From assembly GCA_002392965.1 (NCBI GenBank), contig DGIA01000027.1, positions 1 through 23,141 of the forward strand: a DNA stretch of 23,141 nt. The letters run 5' to 3'. The DNA comes from Bacteroidales bacterium UBA3834. GTDB lineage: Bacteria; Bacteroidota; Bacteroidia; Bacteroidales; P3. The notes under the pieces were generated by a model. The model had not been told where the DNA came from. It saw only the letters and a list, made by a program, of their open reading frames with translations, and did not search any database. Made by a program: the position numbers and the translations under genes. This document shows, in pieces, positions 7,639 through 15,571 of this stretch (position 1 is the first letter of the stretch; the number at the start of each line of letters is the position of its first letter).

Positions 7639-9075
7639 TCAACGGATAAGCACAAGTTCTGCTATGTTTTCTACGTGCTGGGTGTGGGGAAACATGTCCA
7701 CAGGCTGGATGCGACGTACCTTGTAGCGCTCACTGAGCAAATGCAGGTCACGGGCTTGGGTGGCGGGGTTGCAGCTGACATAGACAATCTTGCGTGGAGC
7801 TGTATCAAGGAGTTGGCGGACAACACTTTCATGCATGCCGGCACGTGGCGGGTCTGTGACTACCACATCGGGATGGCCGTTGGCCTCTATGAATTCTGAG
7901 GTGAGTACTTTGGCCATGTCGCCGGCATAAAAAACGGCATTCTCAAAGCCGTTGAGTCGTGCATTGAGCCGTGCATCAGCAATGGCCTCCTCGACATATT
8001 CGATTCCCACCACCCGTTTTACTTGGGAGGCTAGGAAAAGGGCAATGGTGCCAGTGCCGGTATAGAGGTCGTAAAGAGTATCATTTGGCTGAAGTTCTGC
8101 CAGTTCGGCGACGAAGCTGTAGAGCCGTTGTGCTTGAGCAGAGTTTGTCTGATAAAAGGATTTCGGATTGATGATGAAATGCAGGTCTTTCTGTTTTTCG
8201 GGATGCCAGGGAGACATGCATTCCTCGATATGGTCGCTGCCGCGGTAGGTGTGTACCTCCAGATCGGAATAGGAGTCGTTCATCTTGTTGTTGATGATGT
8301 ATTGCAGTGATGTGATTTCGGGAAATCGTTCGTGCAGCATGTCCAGTAAGGGGAAGAGGTGTTCCGGGATGTCTTCGGCTACGATGAGGATGACCATCCA
8401 ATGACCAGTAGAAGTGTTGCGAATCACCAGATTACGGAGAAAACCGGTATGGTTTCGAATGTCGTAGAAGGGAAGTTGGTGGGCTATGGCATAGTCGCGG
8501 ACTGCCAACCGAATGGCGTTGCTGGGTTCGGCCTGCAGGACACAGTGTTCAATGGGAAGTACTTTGTCGAAAAGTTGCGGGATGTGGAATCCCAGCGCCC
8601 CTTGTGCCGGAGTTTCTTCATTGGAAGCTATCTGTTCGGCTGTACGCCATGCACGAGTGGAAAAGGTGAATTCCAGTTTGTTGCGGTAGTGGAATATGCT
8701 GTCTGACCCGCAAATGGGACGCATCTCGGAACAGTCGATGTCGCCGAGGCGCATCAGGTTGTCTCTCACTTGTCGTTGTTTGGCATCTAGTTGGGCTTTG
8801 TAGTTCGTTGTCTGCCATTTGCAACCTCCACATACGCCAAAATGGGGACAGACAGGAGGCACCCGGAGGGAAGACTCTTTGAGGATTCGGACAGCACGTC
8901 CCTCGGCATAGTTTTTCTTTTTCTTGTACAGCTGAATATCAACTATATCACCAGGAACGACAAATGGGATAAAGATGACCATGCCCTCGTGGCGGGCTAT
9001 TGCCATACCTTCGGCCCCGGCATCAATGATTTCTACCGCGCTTAGCAGGGGCAAATCCTTGTTTTTGCGACTCAT
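7639..9075 (-). CDS. rlmD: 23S rRNA (uracil-5-)-methyltransferase, RlmD/RumA type
   Basis: A 478-residue SAM-dependent RNA m5U methyltransferase. An N-terminal TRAM domain spans about 10-66. It is followed by the four cysteines of a [4Fe-4S] cluster, Cys76, Cys82 and Cys85 (CPHFGVCGGC) plus Cys177 (EHCVLQ). The catalytic domain shows SAM motif YDLYTGTGTIALFLA, the VVTDPPRAGMH motif, nucleophile Cys435 (VYVSCNPAT) and general base Glu469 (HVENIAEL). All active-site residues are present. The family methylates U1939 (RlmD) or U747 (RlmC); the [4Fe-4S] cluster is present in both, so which uracil is modified here, and hence the symbol, is by analogy. It follows rpmH on the same strand but a terminator lies between, so expression depends on read-through or an unseen promoter. 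Confidence 0.92.
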   Translation of the reverse strand: MSRKNKDLPLLSAVEIIDAGAEGMAIARHEGMVIFIPFVVPGDIVDIQLYKKKKNYAEGRAVRILKESSLRVPPVCPHFGVCGGCKWQTTNYKAQLDAKQRQVRDNLMRLGDIDCSEMRPICGSDSIFHYRNKLEFTFSTRAWRTAEQIASNEETPAQGALGFHIPQLFDKVLPIEHCVLQAEPSNAIRLAVRDYAIAHQLPFYDIRNHTGFLRNLVIRNTSTGHWMVILIVAEDIPEHLFPLLDMLHERFPEITSLQYIINNKMNDSYSDLEVHTYRGSDHIEECMSPWHPEKQKDLHFIINPKSFYQTNSAQAQRLYSFVAELAELQPNDTLYDLYTGTGTIALFLASQVKRVVGIEYVEEAIADARLNARLNGFENAVFYAGDMAKVLTSEFIEANGHPDVVVTDPPRAGMHESVVRQLLDTAPRKIVYVSCNPATQARDLHLLSERYKVRRIQPVDMFPHTQHVENIAELVLIR

Positions 9076-9097
9076 AACAAATGTTTTGATATAAAAA

Positions 9098-9123
9098 AAA
9101 GAAGTATCTTCCGGTACTTCTTT
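9098..9123 (-). terminator. Intrinsic terminator after rpmH
   Basis: On the minus strand AAAGAAGTA, an eight-base loop (CCGGAAGA) and TACTTCTTT form a 9-bp stem whose 3' arm runs into a tract of eight T. It lies 22 bases past the rpmH stop codon and 22 bases before the rlmD start, so it may act as an attenuator between them. Confidence 0.75.
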
Positions 9124-9145
9124 CCTTTTGCAACGCCGATATTAA

Positions 9146-9292
9146 TTACCTTTCGTCGGAAACGGTCAGTCTCTTTCTGCCTTTTCTGCGACGGGCGGCC
9201 AGCACTTTTCTACCATTGGCGGTAGCCATTCTCTTGCGGAAGCCGTGCTTGTTTGCTCTTTTTCTCAGCGAGGGTTGGAATGTTCTCTTCAT
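9146..9292 (-). CDS. rpmH: Large ribosomal subunit protein bL34
   Basis: A 48-residue protein. It starts MKRTFQPSLRKRANKHGF, continues with RKRMATANGRKVLAARRRK and ends RLTVSDER. This is the complete, highly basic bL34 sequence with the universal KRTFQPS start, the KHGFRxRMATxNGR core and the LTVSDE end, at normal family length. bL34 binds 23S rRNA in the large subunit. It has a strong promoter (9367-9397) and its own terminator (9098-9123). The methyltransferase downstream acts on the same rRNA, so the pairing makes functional sense. The usual bacterial partners rnpA and dnaA are not adjacent, which is common in Bacteroidota. Confidence 0.97.
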   Translation of the reverse strand: MKRTFQPSLRKRANKHGFRKRMATANGRKVLAARRRKGRKRLTVSDER

Positions 9293-9366
9293 GGTATGAC
9301 GTTCTTTTTATTTATTGTCTTTGTTAAGTGCCTTTGGGGCAGGTTTTCCTCTCAAAATTGGAAGTG

Positions 9367-9397
9367 CAAAAGTACATAAAAAAATCAATATGGCAAT
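9367..9397 (-). promoter_or_regulatory. Promoter of rpmH
   Basis: On the minus strand ATTG (9397-9394), a 19-base spacer and TACTTTTG (9374-9367) match the Bacteroidota -33/-7 consensus. The box lies about 75 bases before the rpmH start. Confidence 0.7.
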
Positions 9398-9477
9398 AAA
9401 AAATTCATTATGAAAGAGATTATTTTTGTTTAAATACCTGTTAATAAGTTTGTAAGAAAATGAAATAAAATTCTTTT

Positions 9478-9508
9478 TTCGTCAATTCAAAAAAAAATAG
9501 TACCTTTG
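9478..9508 (+). promoter_or_regulatory. Promoter of the TPR-secG-helicase operon
   Basis: TTCG (9478-9481), a 19-base spacer and TACCTTTG (9501-9508) match the Bacteroidota promoter, with one -33 mismatch. It is divergent from the rpmH promoter across an A/T-rich region and lies 57 bases before the first start codon. Confidence 0.65.
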
Positions 9509-9565
9509 CAAATCCGTTTTGTGATGCTAAAAGATGTTAAATTGTACTTACAGAAGTGTTAGTAG

Positions 9566-10150
9566 ATGGATAGAAATGATTTTACCAAGATGATAAACCA
9601 GCCAGGTAAGTTCACTCCCCAGGATCGAGGGTGGCTTCGTGCTGTGTTGGCCAAGTATCCCCATTCGTCGGTGGTTAGGGTGCTGGCATTGCTTGCCGAC
9701 CATGCTTTTGGTTTTGACACGCCGGAAGAACTTCGTGCAGCCTCGTTGTCTATGTGCAATCCGCATTCACTCAATGCAATGCTCGCCAATGTCGTTCAAG
9801 GAGTGCCAGAGGTGCAGAGCTTTGATATTTTGAATGAAATCAACACTTTTCAGGAGGTTTCTTTCAAAACGGCCCCTAAAAGTGTGATTCTGTCCAATTT
9901 TCTTCAGATTGCCACTGAAGATGGCATAGAACCAACCTCTTCGGGAACAGTTCAAGCAGAGACCAAAGATAAAAAAAGTCTGCGCGCTGATGCTTCGTTG
10001 GGTACTGAAACTCTTGCTGTTATACTTGAAAAACAAGGAAAATATGACAAGGCGTTGGCGATTTATGAGAATTTGTTGGCCCATAATCCCGAAAAAAGTA
10101 GTACTTTTGCACCCCGAATTGAACATTTGAAGTCATTGATAAATCAATAA
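9566..10150 (+). CDS. Tetratricopeptide-like protein upstream of secG
   Basis: A 194-residue cytoplasmic protein with no signal peptide. The C-terminal part (about 146-180) reads ETLAVILEKQGKYDKALAIY followed by ENLLAHNP, a good single TPR-type helix pair. The N-terminal 90 residues look helical (FTPQDRGWLRAVLAKYPHSS), and residues 120-145 are polar and probably disordered (TSSGTVQAETKDKKS). TPR units usually bind protein partners; none can be named here. It is the first gene of an operon, 16 bases before secG, so a role linked to export is possible but only inferred from position. The function is otherwise unknown. Confidence 0.75.
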   Translation: MDRNDFTKMINQPGKFTPQDRGWLRAVLAKYPHSSVVRVLALLADHAFGFDTPEELRAASLSMCNPHSLNAMLANVVQGVPEVQSFDILNEINTFQEVSFKTAPKSVILSNFLQIATEDGIEPTSSGTVQAETKDKKSLRADASLGTETLAVILEKQGKYDKALAIYENLLAHNPEKSSTFAPRIEHLKSLINQ

Positions 10151-10166
10151 AAAACAAATAATAAAC

Positions 10167-10496
10167 ATGTACACCTTTATCGTAATTCTGATTCTTGTTG
10201 TCTGTGTGCTGCTTGCACTGGTGGTTCTGGTACAGAACTCCAAAGGTGGCGGTCTGGCTGCCAACTTCTCTGCTCCCACGCAGGTGATGGGTGTTCGTCA
10301 AACGGCTGATTTTCTTGAGAAAGCTACTTGGTGGCTTGCTGTTATTTTGGTGGTTCTTTGTTTGGCTGCCACGGTGTCCATCCCCCATCATAACAATGGC
10401 AACGCACTTAACACGGAGGTGACTTCTGGCGGCGCCGACCCTGTACAGGCTGCCAGCCCTATCGCCACATCGGTGCCCACCGCCGACCAGCAGTAA
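10167..10496 (+). CDS. secG: Preprotein translocase subunit SecG
   Basis: A 109-residue membrane protein with two transmembrane segments (about 3-23 and 53-71) joined by the diagnostic cytoplasmic loop VLVQNSKGGGLAANFSAP (residues 21-38). This is the SecG signature. SecG sits beside SecYE in the inner membrane and assists SecA-driven export, including the T9SS cargo proteins in this window, which must first cross by Sec. The Ala/Thr/Pro-rich tail after residue 75 is typical of Bacteroidota SecG. It is the middle gene of the operon, followed after three bases by the helicase gene. Confidence 0.95.
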   Translation: MYTFIVILILVVCVLLALVVLVQNSKGGGLAANFSAPTQVMGVRQTADFLEKATWWLAVILVVLCLAATVSIPHHNNGNALNTEVTSGGADPVQAASPIATSVPTADQQ

Positions 10497-10499
10497 GCA

Positions 10500-11945
10500 G
10501 TGACTTCGCCGGGCGTAGTACAATCGGTAGTTAAGCTTATACTCACACACTTCCCGCATGTCCCCACAGAAGGACAACGGGAAGTGTGTGTTTCCATGTC
10601 CAGTTTTTTATATAATCGTGATCCCCGTTCGGCTTTTTTGTTGCGTGGCTATGCCGGTACGGGTAAGACTACATTGGTCTCGGCACTCATCCAGGTGCTT
10701 CCGCAGTTGCGTGTAAATTGTGTTTTGTTGGCCCCGACGGGACGTGCCGCCAAGGTAATCAGCGGGTATTCCCATCGGAAGGCATATACAATTCATAAGA
10801 AGATATATATGACCGCTACCGATGCCTCGGGAACAATGAGGATGGTGCGTGCCGTGAATCGCCATGCATATACTTTGTTTATTGTCGATGAGGCTTCAAT
10901 GATCGGGTTGGAGCCCACAGGTACAAAGCAGAATCTGTTGGAGGATCTGGTGGATTATGTTTACGACGGGAACCATTGTCGGTTGATGCTCATTGGAGAC
11001 GCTGCGCAGTTGCCACCCGTAGGGCAAAGCGAAAGCCCGGCTCTTGATAGCCGTTTCCTGGCTGCATCGTTCGGCTTGAATGTGGTTGGTGGAGAGCTTA
11101 CGGAGGTGGTTCGTCAGCAGCAATTGTCAGGTATTCTGTCTAATGCCACAGCATTACGTGGACAGATTACATCACTCTATCCCGGAGAGGAAGCCAGGTT
11201 GCCTCTTTTTTATACGTGTGCAGATGTTGTGAATCTTGCTGCGGCCGATTTGATGGAGACACTTTTTCGGGAGTATTCTTCCTACAACCTTGAGGATGTG
11301 GTGGTGATTACACGTAGCAACAAGCGGGCCAACCTTTTCAACCAAGGCGTTCGGAACAATGTCCTTTTCCGGGAAGAAGAAGTGAATGCGGGAGATTACT
11401 TGATGGTGGTGAAAAACAACTATTTTTGGCTCGATAATGACAGCAGCGTTGGGTTTATCGCCAATGGAGATATCGTAGAGGTTCTCAGTGTACGGAATAT
11501 ACAGGAACTATATGGTTTCCGTTTTGCCGATGCCACAGTCCGTTTTGTCGATTACCCCGATGAGCAGCCCCTCGACTGCAAACTGATGCTTTCGACGCTT
11601 TACAGTGAGTCACCGTCACTCACTTCAGAAGAGTATGGGCGTTTTTATGAGGCTGTTATGGAAGATTATGCAGACTTGCCGCACAAAGCGGACCGTATGA
11701 GGGAACTCCGTCAGAACCCATACTACAATGCTTTGCAAGTCAAGTTTTCGTACGCACTGACTTGCCACAAGACTCAAGGCGGTCAATGGCGGACGGTGAT
11801 TGTGGATCAGGGATTTATGCCACCCGACATGCATCTCGACCGGGATTGGCTGCGATGGCTCTATACTGCTTTCACTCGTGCAACGGAGCGTATTTACCTG
11901 TTGGGGTTCTCGGAACGGTTCTTCGGTGATGTCACCGACTGTTGA
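10500..11945 (+). CDS. RecD-like superfamily 1 ATP-dependent DNA helicase
   Basis: A 481-residue SF1B helicase with the motifs in order: Walker A GYAGTGKTT (50-58), Walker B VDEAS (129-133), motif III GDAAQLPPVG (166-175), YALTCHKTQGGQW (418-430) and TAFTRATERIYL (456-467). This corresponds to AAA_30 plus UvrD_C_2 domains, the compact RecD/PcrA-like proteins common in Bacteroidota, without RecBC partners here. The start is GTG at 10500, three bases after the secG stop. It is preferred over the internal ATG at codon 33 because homologues, as far as I recall, keep the preceding helix (LILTHFPHVPTEGQREV). The 3' end overlaps the converging acyltransferase gene by 14 bases. The exact repair role is unknown. 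Confidence 0.88.
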   Translation: MTSPGVVQSVVKLILTHFPHVPTEGQREVCVSMSSFLYNRDPRSAFLLRGYAGTGKTTLVSALIQVLPQLRVNCVLLAPTGRAAKVISGYSHRKAYTIHKKIYMTATDASGTMRMVRAVNRHAYTLFIVDEASMIGLEPTGTKQNLLEDLVDYVYDGNHCRLMLIGDAAQLPPVGQSESPALDSRFLAASFGLNVVGGELTEVVRQQQLSGILSNATALRGQITSLYPGEEARLPLFYTCADVVNLAAADLMETLFREYSSYNLEDVVVITRSNKRANLFNQGVRNNVLFREEEVNAGDYLMVVKNNYFWLDNDSSVGFIANGDIVEVLSVRNIQELYGFRFADATVRFVDYPDEQPLDCKLMLSTLYSESPSLTSEEYGRFYEAVMEDYADLPHKADRMRELRQNPYYNALQVKFSYALTCHKTQGGQWRTVIVDQGFMPPDMHLDRDWLRWLYTAFTRATERIYLLGFSERFFGDVTDC

Positions 11946-13020
11946 TGACGGGGGTGGCGTAGTTCTCCAGCAGCAGTCGGCGCATTTCTTCGTTGGGAAG
12001 TTTTGATAGCCTGGCTTTCAGTCCGTCAATAGTGTGTTGTGTGTAACGGCCAGAGGAATGCTGTCCTGTCAGGAGAGCATGGGCGGCATAATTGGTGGGC
12101 ATCAACCTGTAGTTTCCGTGTATGCGGCGATCTATCAGTGAGGCTACATGCTCAAATATGTCTTCTCCATCGGGTGGTATCAGTTCTCGATGAGAAAGCG
12201 GGGCTCCGATGGCTAGATGCACTTTCCCTTTGGGACCGATAATGCCTGAAACTACAGATTTAATGTCTTCATCCGGGGCTTTCTGATATTTGCCTCTTTG
12301 GCTTTGATACAATTCATGTGCTTTCATCAAATCGCAAGGATCCCATTCGTAGCTGATACTGACTGGCACAAGATGTAAATCGTTCAGTTGTCGCAGTGGG
12401 TCTGTCTGGCACCCTAAGCAGAGCATCTTAATCATTGCAGGCGCTGTGATGTCGTTCCCGTCTTTGGCACGGCCGTTCTTCTGGGCAATCCAAACGGACT
12501 GGCGTTGGTCGATAATAAGGTGGCTGAGGAAGGCCGACAAGTGGTGCAGGCTGTCGTAGAAAGCCCGAGGGGTGCCACCTCGCTCCATGCGAATGAGTTT
12601 GTTACTTCGGAACAAATCCTCCATGATGGGAAGACTTAGAAGGTTTTGTCCAAAAACGATGTGTGACGTGTCTCCTCGATGTTCAATCAGCAGTCGCTGC
12701 AGCAGGAATGCGTCGAGGGTGATGTCGCGATGGTTGGAAACGAACAGATATGCAACGCCACGTCGCAGGTGGTTGAGCCCCGAATGGGTAAAGCCATTGG
12801 TGGTAGTGTTAATGATGCGACTGATGGCATCGTACATCAGCGTTGCTTGGAACTCGTGAATGGTAGTAATACTCAGTAATTTCTTCTTGATCTCGTTGAT
12901 GTCTCCATTGGGGTAGATGAACTTGATGGCTTGGGGAAAGTCGCTCCACTCGGTGATGCGTTGTAGGGCTGCTGGTAGCTCTTCGTCGGTGTAGGGCCGT
13001 ATGTCGTCAAACTGCTCCAT
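11932..13020 (-). CDS. PlsC-like glycerolipid acyltransferase
   Basis: A 362-residue protein of the 1-acyl-glycerol-3-phosphate acyltransferase superfamily, which transfers an acyl chain to a glycerol-phosphate backbone at the membrane. The catalytic block is VSNHRDITLD (about 94-103), followed by the substrate-binding block LIRMERGG (about 134) and later VSISYEWDP and KGKVHLAIGAPL. The His-Asp spacing is HX5D rather than the usual HX4D. The ATG at 13020 is chosen over a TTG one codon earlier because its A is also the last base of the gpsA stop codon (TGATG), a translational coupling arrangement. The preceding gene makes glycerol-3-phosphate, so a phospholipid synthesis role fits. No transmembrane helix is evident. 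The substrate could instead be another acyl acceptor such as an aminolipid. Confidence 0.8.
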   Translation of the reverse strand: MEQFDDIRPYTDEELPAALQRITEWSDFPQAIKFIYPNGDINEIKKKLLSITTIHEFQATLMYDAISRIINTTTNGFTHSGLNHLRRGVAYLFVSNHRDITLDAFLLQRLLIEHRGDTSHIVFGQNLLSLPIMEDLFRSNKLIRMERGGTPRAFYDSLHHLSAFLSHLIIDQRQSVWIAQKNGRAKDGNDITAPAMIKMLCLGCQTDPLRQLNDLHLVPVSISYEWDPCDLMKAHELYQSQRGKYQKAPDEDIKSVVSGIIGPKGKVHLAIGAPLSHRELIPPDGEDIFEHVASLIDRRIHGNYRLMPTNYAAHALLTGQHSSGRYTQHTIDGLKARLSKLPNEEMRRLLLENYATPVINSR

Positions 13021-14015
13021 CAAAAGACATGGGTTATCAAGTAGTCCATCTCACTTCTTGGGTCTGCGCCACAGTAAAGAATACGATATATCGTTTCAGA
13101 AATGGGAATGCTGTCGGTGTTCCCAAGTCGTTCGTAGATAGTATGCATGTTCTTTACCGAGTAGTATCCTTCAGCCACACTGCCTGTTCTGTCAAACACT
13201 TGCTGAGGCTTTTCTCCGTGGGCCACGGCTACACCCAAAGCTCGGTTGCGGCTGTGCACCGACCAGCAAGTCACCATCAAGTCTCCAAGGTAACAGTAGT
13301 TGTCCATGCAGCGTCCGTCATAGGGGAGGTATTTGTCCAGTTGCATCCTTATTTCGCGGATGGCAGCACAAGTCAGCACGGCATTGAGATTGTCGCCGTA
13401 TCCCAGTCCTTGACATATACCGGCGGCGATGGCATAGATGTTTTTAGCCAGTACAAAGTGTTCAATGCCATCAATGTCGCGGGTTGTGGATGTGTGACAG
13501 TAACTACAATGCAGCATGTCCGCTACTTCATTGGCGAAAGCGTCATTGATGGAAGCTACGGTGAGGAACGTGGCCATGCCCGCTGCCACCTCTTCTGCGT
13601 GGCTTGGTCCGCTCACTACGCAGATGTTTTCCTTGGCAATATTCAGTGTCTGCTCCAGATAATCTGATACACTCATGCAGCAGTCAGGTATGGTGCCTTT
13701 TACAGCTGAGATAAATTGTTTCCCGTGGTAAGCATCTACGGGTAAGGTGGCAAGAGTCTGGCCGAGATAAGCCGATGGTACAGCCAACAACAGCAAATCG
13801 CTGGCTGACACTGTTTCGGCCAAGTTTCCGCTAAGGTTTAATCTCGTAGGGTCGAGTGTAAGGTTGGAAAGCCGGCGGGAATTGTGTCCGGTAGTAGAAA
13901 GTGACTGCCGTGCATCATCGTTTCTGACCCACCAGTTGACACGACAATTCCTTTTTTCAAGCAATATTTTAACCAATGCAGTGGCCCAGCTACCGCTGCC
14001 GATGATTCCTATCAT
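13020..14015 (-). CDS. gpsA: Glycerol-3-phosphate dehydrogenase [NAD(P)+]
   Basis: A 331-residue cytoplasmic dehydrogenase that reduces dihydroxyacetone phosphate to sn-glycerol-3-phosphate, the backbone for phospholipids. The Rossmann motif GIIGSGSWATAL (3-14) is at the N-terminus. It is followed by SAVKGTIP, the VSGPSHAEEVAAG motif, the catalytic-lysine segment LAKNIYAIAAG and the substrate-domain signature GDLMVTCWSVHSRNRALG, all in normal order and at family length. The stop codon overlaps the acyltransferase start by one base, so the two enzymes are cotranslated and act in sequence. A -7 box 60 bases upstream (14075-14082) is a likely promoter. Confidence 0.95.
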   Translation of the reverse strand: MIGIIGSGSWATALVKILLEKRNCRVNWWVRNDDARQSLSTTGHNSRRLSNLTLDPTRLNLSGNLAETVSASDLLLLAVPSAYLGQTLATLPVDAYHGKQFISAVKGTIPDCCMSVSDYLEQTLNIAKENICVVSGPSHAEEVAAGMATFLTVASINDAFANEVADMLHCSYCHTSTTRDIDGIEHFVLAKNIYAIAAGICQGLGYGDNLNAVLTCAAIREIRMQLDKYLPYDGRCMDNYCYLGDLMVTCWSVHSRNRALGVAVAHGEKPQQVFDRTGSVAEGYYSVKNMHTIYERLGNTDSIPISETIYRILYCGADPRSEMDYLITHVF

Positions 14016-14074
14016 TCTGTTTTTCTATTCGTTCAACATGTTGTTACCTCAACGAGAGGCATGCAACGAATTTG

Positions 14075-14082
14075 CAAAAGTA
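14075..14082 (-). promoter_or_regulatory. -7 box of the gpsA promoter
   Basis: On the minus strand this reads TACTTTTG, a perfect TAnnTTTG match. A TTTG lies upstream at 14110-14107, but the 24-base spacing is longer than usual, so the -33 half is uncertain. Confidence 0.5.
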
Positions 14083-14163
14083 CAACATTTATTTCACATT
14101 TGATAACAAAACACCGTTAAAGGAAGTTAATTACCCTCTTGCGCCTTATAATTAAGAAAATAA

Positions 14164-14192
14164 AAAAGTGCCTCAATTTTTGAGGCACTTTT
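14164..14192 (-). terminator. Intrinsic terminator of the HU gene
   Basis: AAAAGTGCCTCAA and TTGAGGCACTTTT form a perfect 13-bp stem with a three-base loop, 20 bases past the HU stop codon, followed on the minus strand by a T-rich tract. The symmetry means it could also stop plus-strand transcription. Confidence 0.88.
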
Positions 14193-14211
14193 GTTTAATC
14201 CGAGGAAAACC

Positions 14212-14499
14212 TTATTTCTTCTTGGCGGTTTTCTTCTTGGCGAGAAGGTTGCTGCCGGCTTTGAATTTGGCAACTTTCTTTGCGGGAACCTTAATGGCCT
14301 TGCCAGTCTGCGGGTTCTTGGCGGTACGGGCTTTGCGCTCGACAACGCTGAAGGTGCCGAAACCAATCAGGGTCACTTTCTCGCCTTTGTTCAGTTTTTC
14401 CTGAATGCTGTCGAAGCAGGCGTTCATGGCAGCCTTAGAGGCAACTTTCGTCATGCCGGTCTTGGCGGCGATGGCGTTGACAAGTTCGGTTTTGTTCAT
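14212..14499 (-). CDS. HU family DNA-binding protein
   Basis: A 95-residue nucleoid protein starting MNKTELVNAIAAKTGMTK. It carries the HU/IHF signature GFGTFSVVERKARTAKNPQT and the beta-arm region TGKAIKVPAKKVAKFKAG. HU dimers bend and compact DNA without strict sequence preference. It ends in a Lys/Ala tail (LLAKKKTAKKK) slightly longer than E. coli HU, which adds positive charge. The gene is monocistronic, with a good promoter (14557-14589) and a strong terminator (14164-14192). Bacteroidota often carry several HU copies, so I give no specific hup symbol. Confidence 0.95.
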   Translation of the reverse strand: MNKTELVNAIAAKTGMTKVASKAAMNACFDSIQEKLNKGEKVTLIGFGTFSVVERKARTAKNPQTGKAIKVPAKKVAKFKAGSNLLAKKKTAKKK

Positions 14500-14556
14500 T
14501 TTGTTTGATTTTAAGGGGTTATAATGTTACTTATTATCCTCTAACTTTTTACGCTG

Positions 14557-14589
14557 CAAATGTATGAAAATTTTTTAGGATGAACCAAA
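14557..14589 (-). promoter_or_regulatory. Promoter of the HU gene
   Basis: On the minus strand TTTG (14589-14586), a 21-base spacer and TACATTTG (14564-14557) fit the Bacteroidota consensus. It lies about 60 bases before the HU start and within 30 bases of the 3' end of fmt. Confidence 0.7.
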
Positions 14590-14617
14590 TTTTTTTTGAT
14601 TTTTTTTGAAATATTTT

Positions 14618-15571
14618 TTAACTTATTTTTGATTGTGCTGGTTTCCAGTCTGTTATATTGTTTCCTCGAAGAAAGTCTTCAACCTTATTTTTCTTTTTTC
14701 CAGCCATTTGGAGCTCTAAAATGTTGATAAAACCGTCATTTGTGGCCACTTTTAACACCCTTTTTCCATCGCAAATCAGTGTGCCGCAGGGGTATTCGTG
14801 TTTTTCTAACGATGGTTCGGCATTGAGTATCTTGAAAGGGATAGAATCCCCCTTTGAATTAACCAAAGTAAGTGTGGCGGCGGGGTAGGGGCTGAGACCC
14901 CGGATGAAACAATCGACCTTGGCGGCTGTCTGTGTAAAATTAATTTGGCAGTCGTTTTTGAAAATTTTTGGCGCCGGACAGGATTCTCCGTTTTGCGGGC
15001 GTGGGGTGATTGTGTTGTCGGCCAAGGCGTCAAGTGTGCGAATCACTAGATCCCGACCCATGTTGGCCAGCCGGTCATGTAGGCTGCCTGCAGTCTCGTG
15101 GTCGCCGATGGGAGTGGTTTCTTGCAAAAGTAGGTTGCCTTCGTCAATCTGATGGTTCAGCAGGAATGTGGTCACTCCTGTCTCGCGTTCACCGTTGATA
15201 ATGGCCCAGTTGATTGGCGCGGCACCTCGGTAGCGGGGCAACAGTGAGGCATGAAGATTGAAGGTGCCATGCGGTGGCATGTTCCATACCGCTTCAGGCA
15301 GCATGCGGAAAGCCACGACAACGAAAATGTCGGCATTGTATTTTTGCAAGTCCTCAAGAAAATGAGGGTCGCGCAGCTTCTCAGGCTGCAGTAGTGGCAG
15401 CTGGTGGTCGAGGGCGTATTGTTTCACAGGACTATAGACCACCTTCTGTCCGCGGCCTGCTTGTCGGTCGGGCACGGTGACGACAGCGGCCACTTCATGC
15501 CGCGCTGACTGCATGATGGCGTCGAGACTTTCGACGGCAAAGTCGGGGGTGCCGAAATAGACTACTCGCAT
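14618..15571 (-). CDS. fmt: Methionyl-tRNA formyltransferase
   Basis: A 317-residue enzyme that formylates Met-tRNAfMet using 10-formyl-THF, preparing it for initiation. The start at 15571 gives MRVVYFGTPDFAV, the standard N-terminus; the frame stays open further upstream but only as an antisense-like Pro/Arg-rich extension inside ribH. The catalytic residues are present: Asn105 and His107 in FNLHASLLPRYRGAAPIN and Asp143 in HQIDEGNLLLQ. The C-terminal OB-like domain follows from about residue 205 and ends near SKIS. The start overlaps the end of ribH by 10 bases, so it is probably translationally coupled. It is the last gene of its unit, with no clear hairpin terminator but T-rich DNA downstream. 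Confidence 0.95.
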   Translation of the reverse strand: MRVVYFGTPDFAVESLDAIMQSARHEVAAVVTVPDRQAGRGQKVVYSPVKQYALDHQLPLLQPEKLRDPHFLEDLQKYNADIFVVVAFRMLPEAVWNMPPHGTFNLHASLLPRYRGAAPINWAIINGERETGVTTFLLNHQIDEGNLLLQETTPIGDHETAGSLHDRLANMGRDLVIRTLDALADNTITPRPQNGESCPAPKIFKNDCQINFTQTAAKVDCFIRGLSPYPAATLTLVNSKGDSIPFKILNAEPSLEKHEYPCGTLICDGKRVLKVATNDGFINILELQMAGKKKNKVEDFLRGNNITDWKPAQSKIS

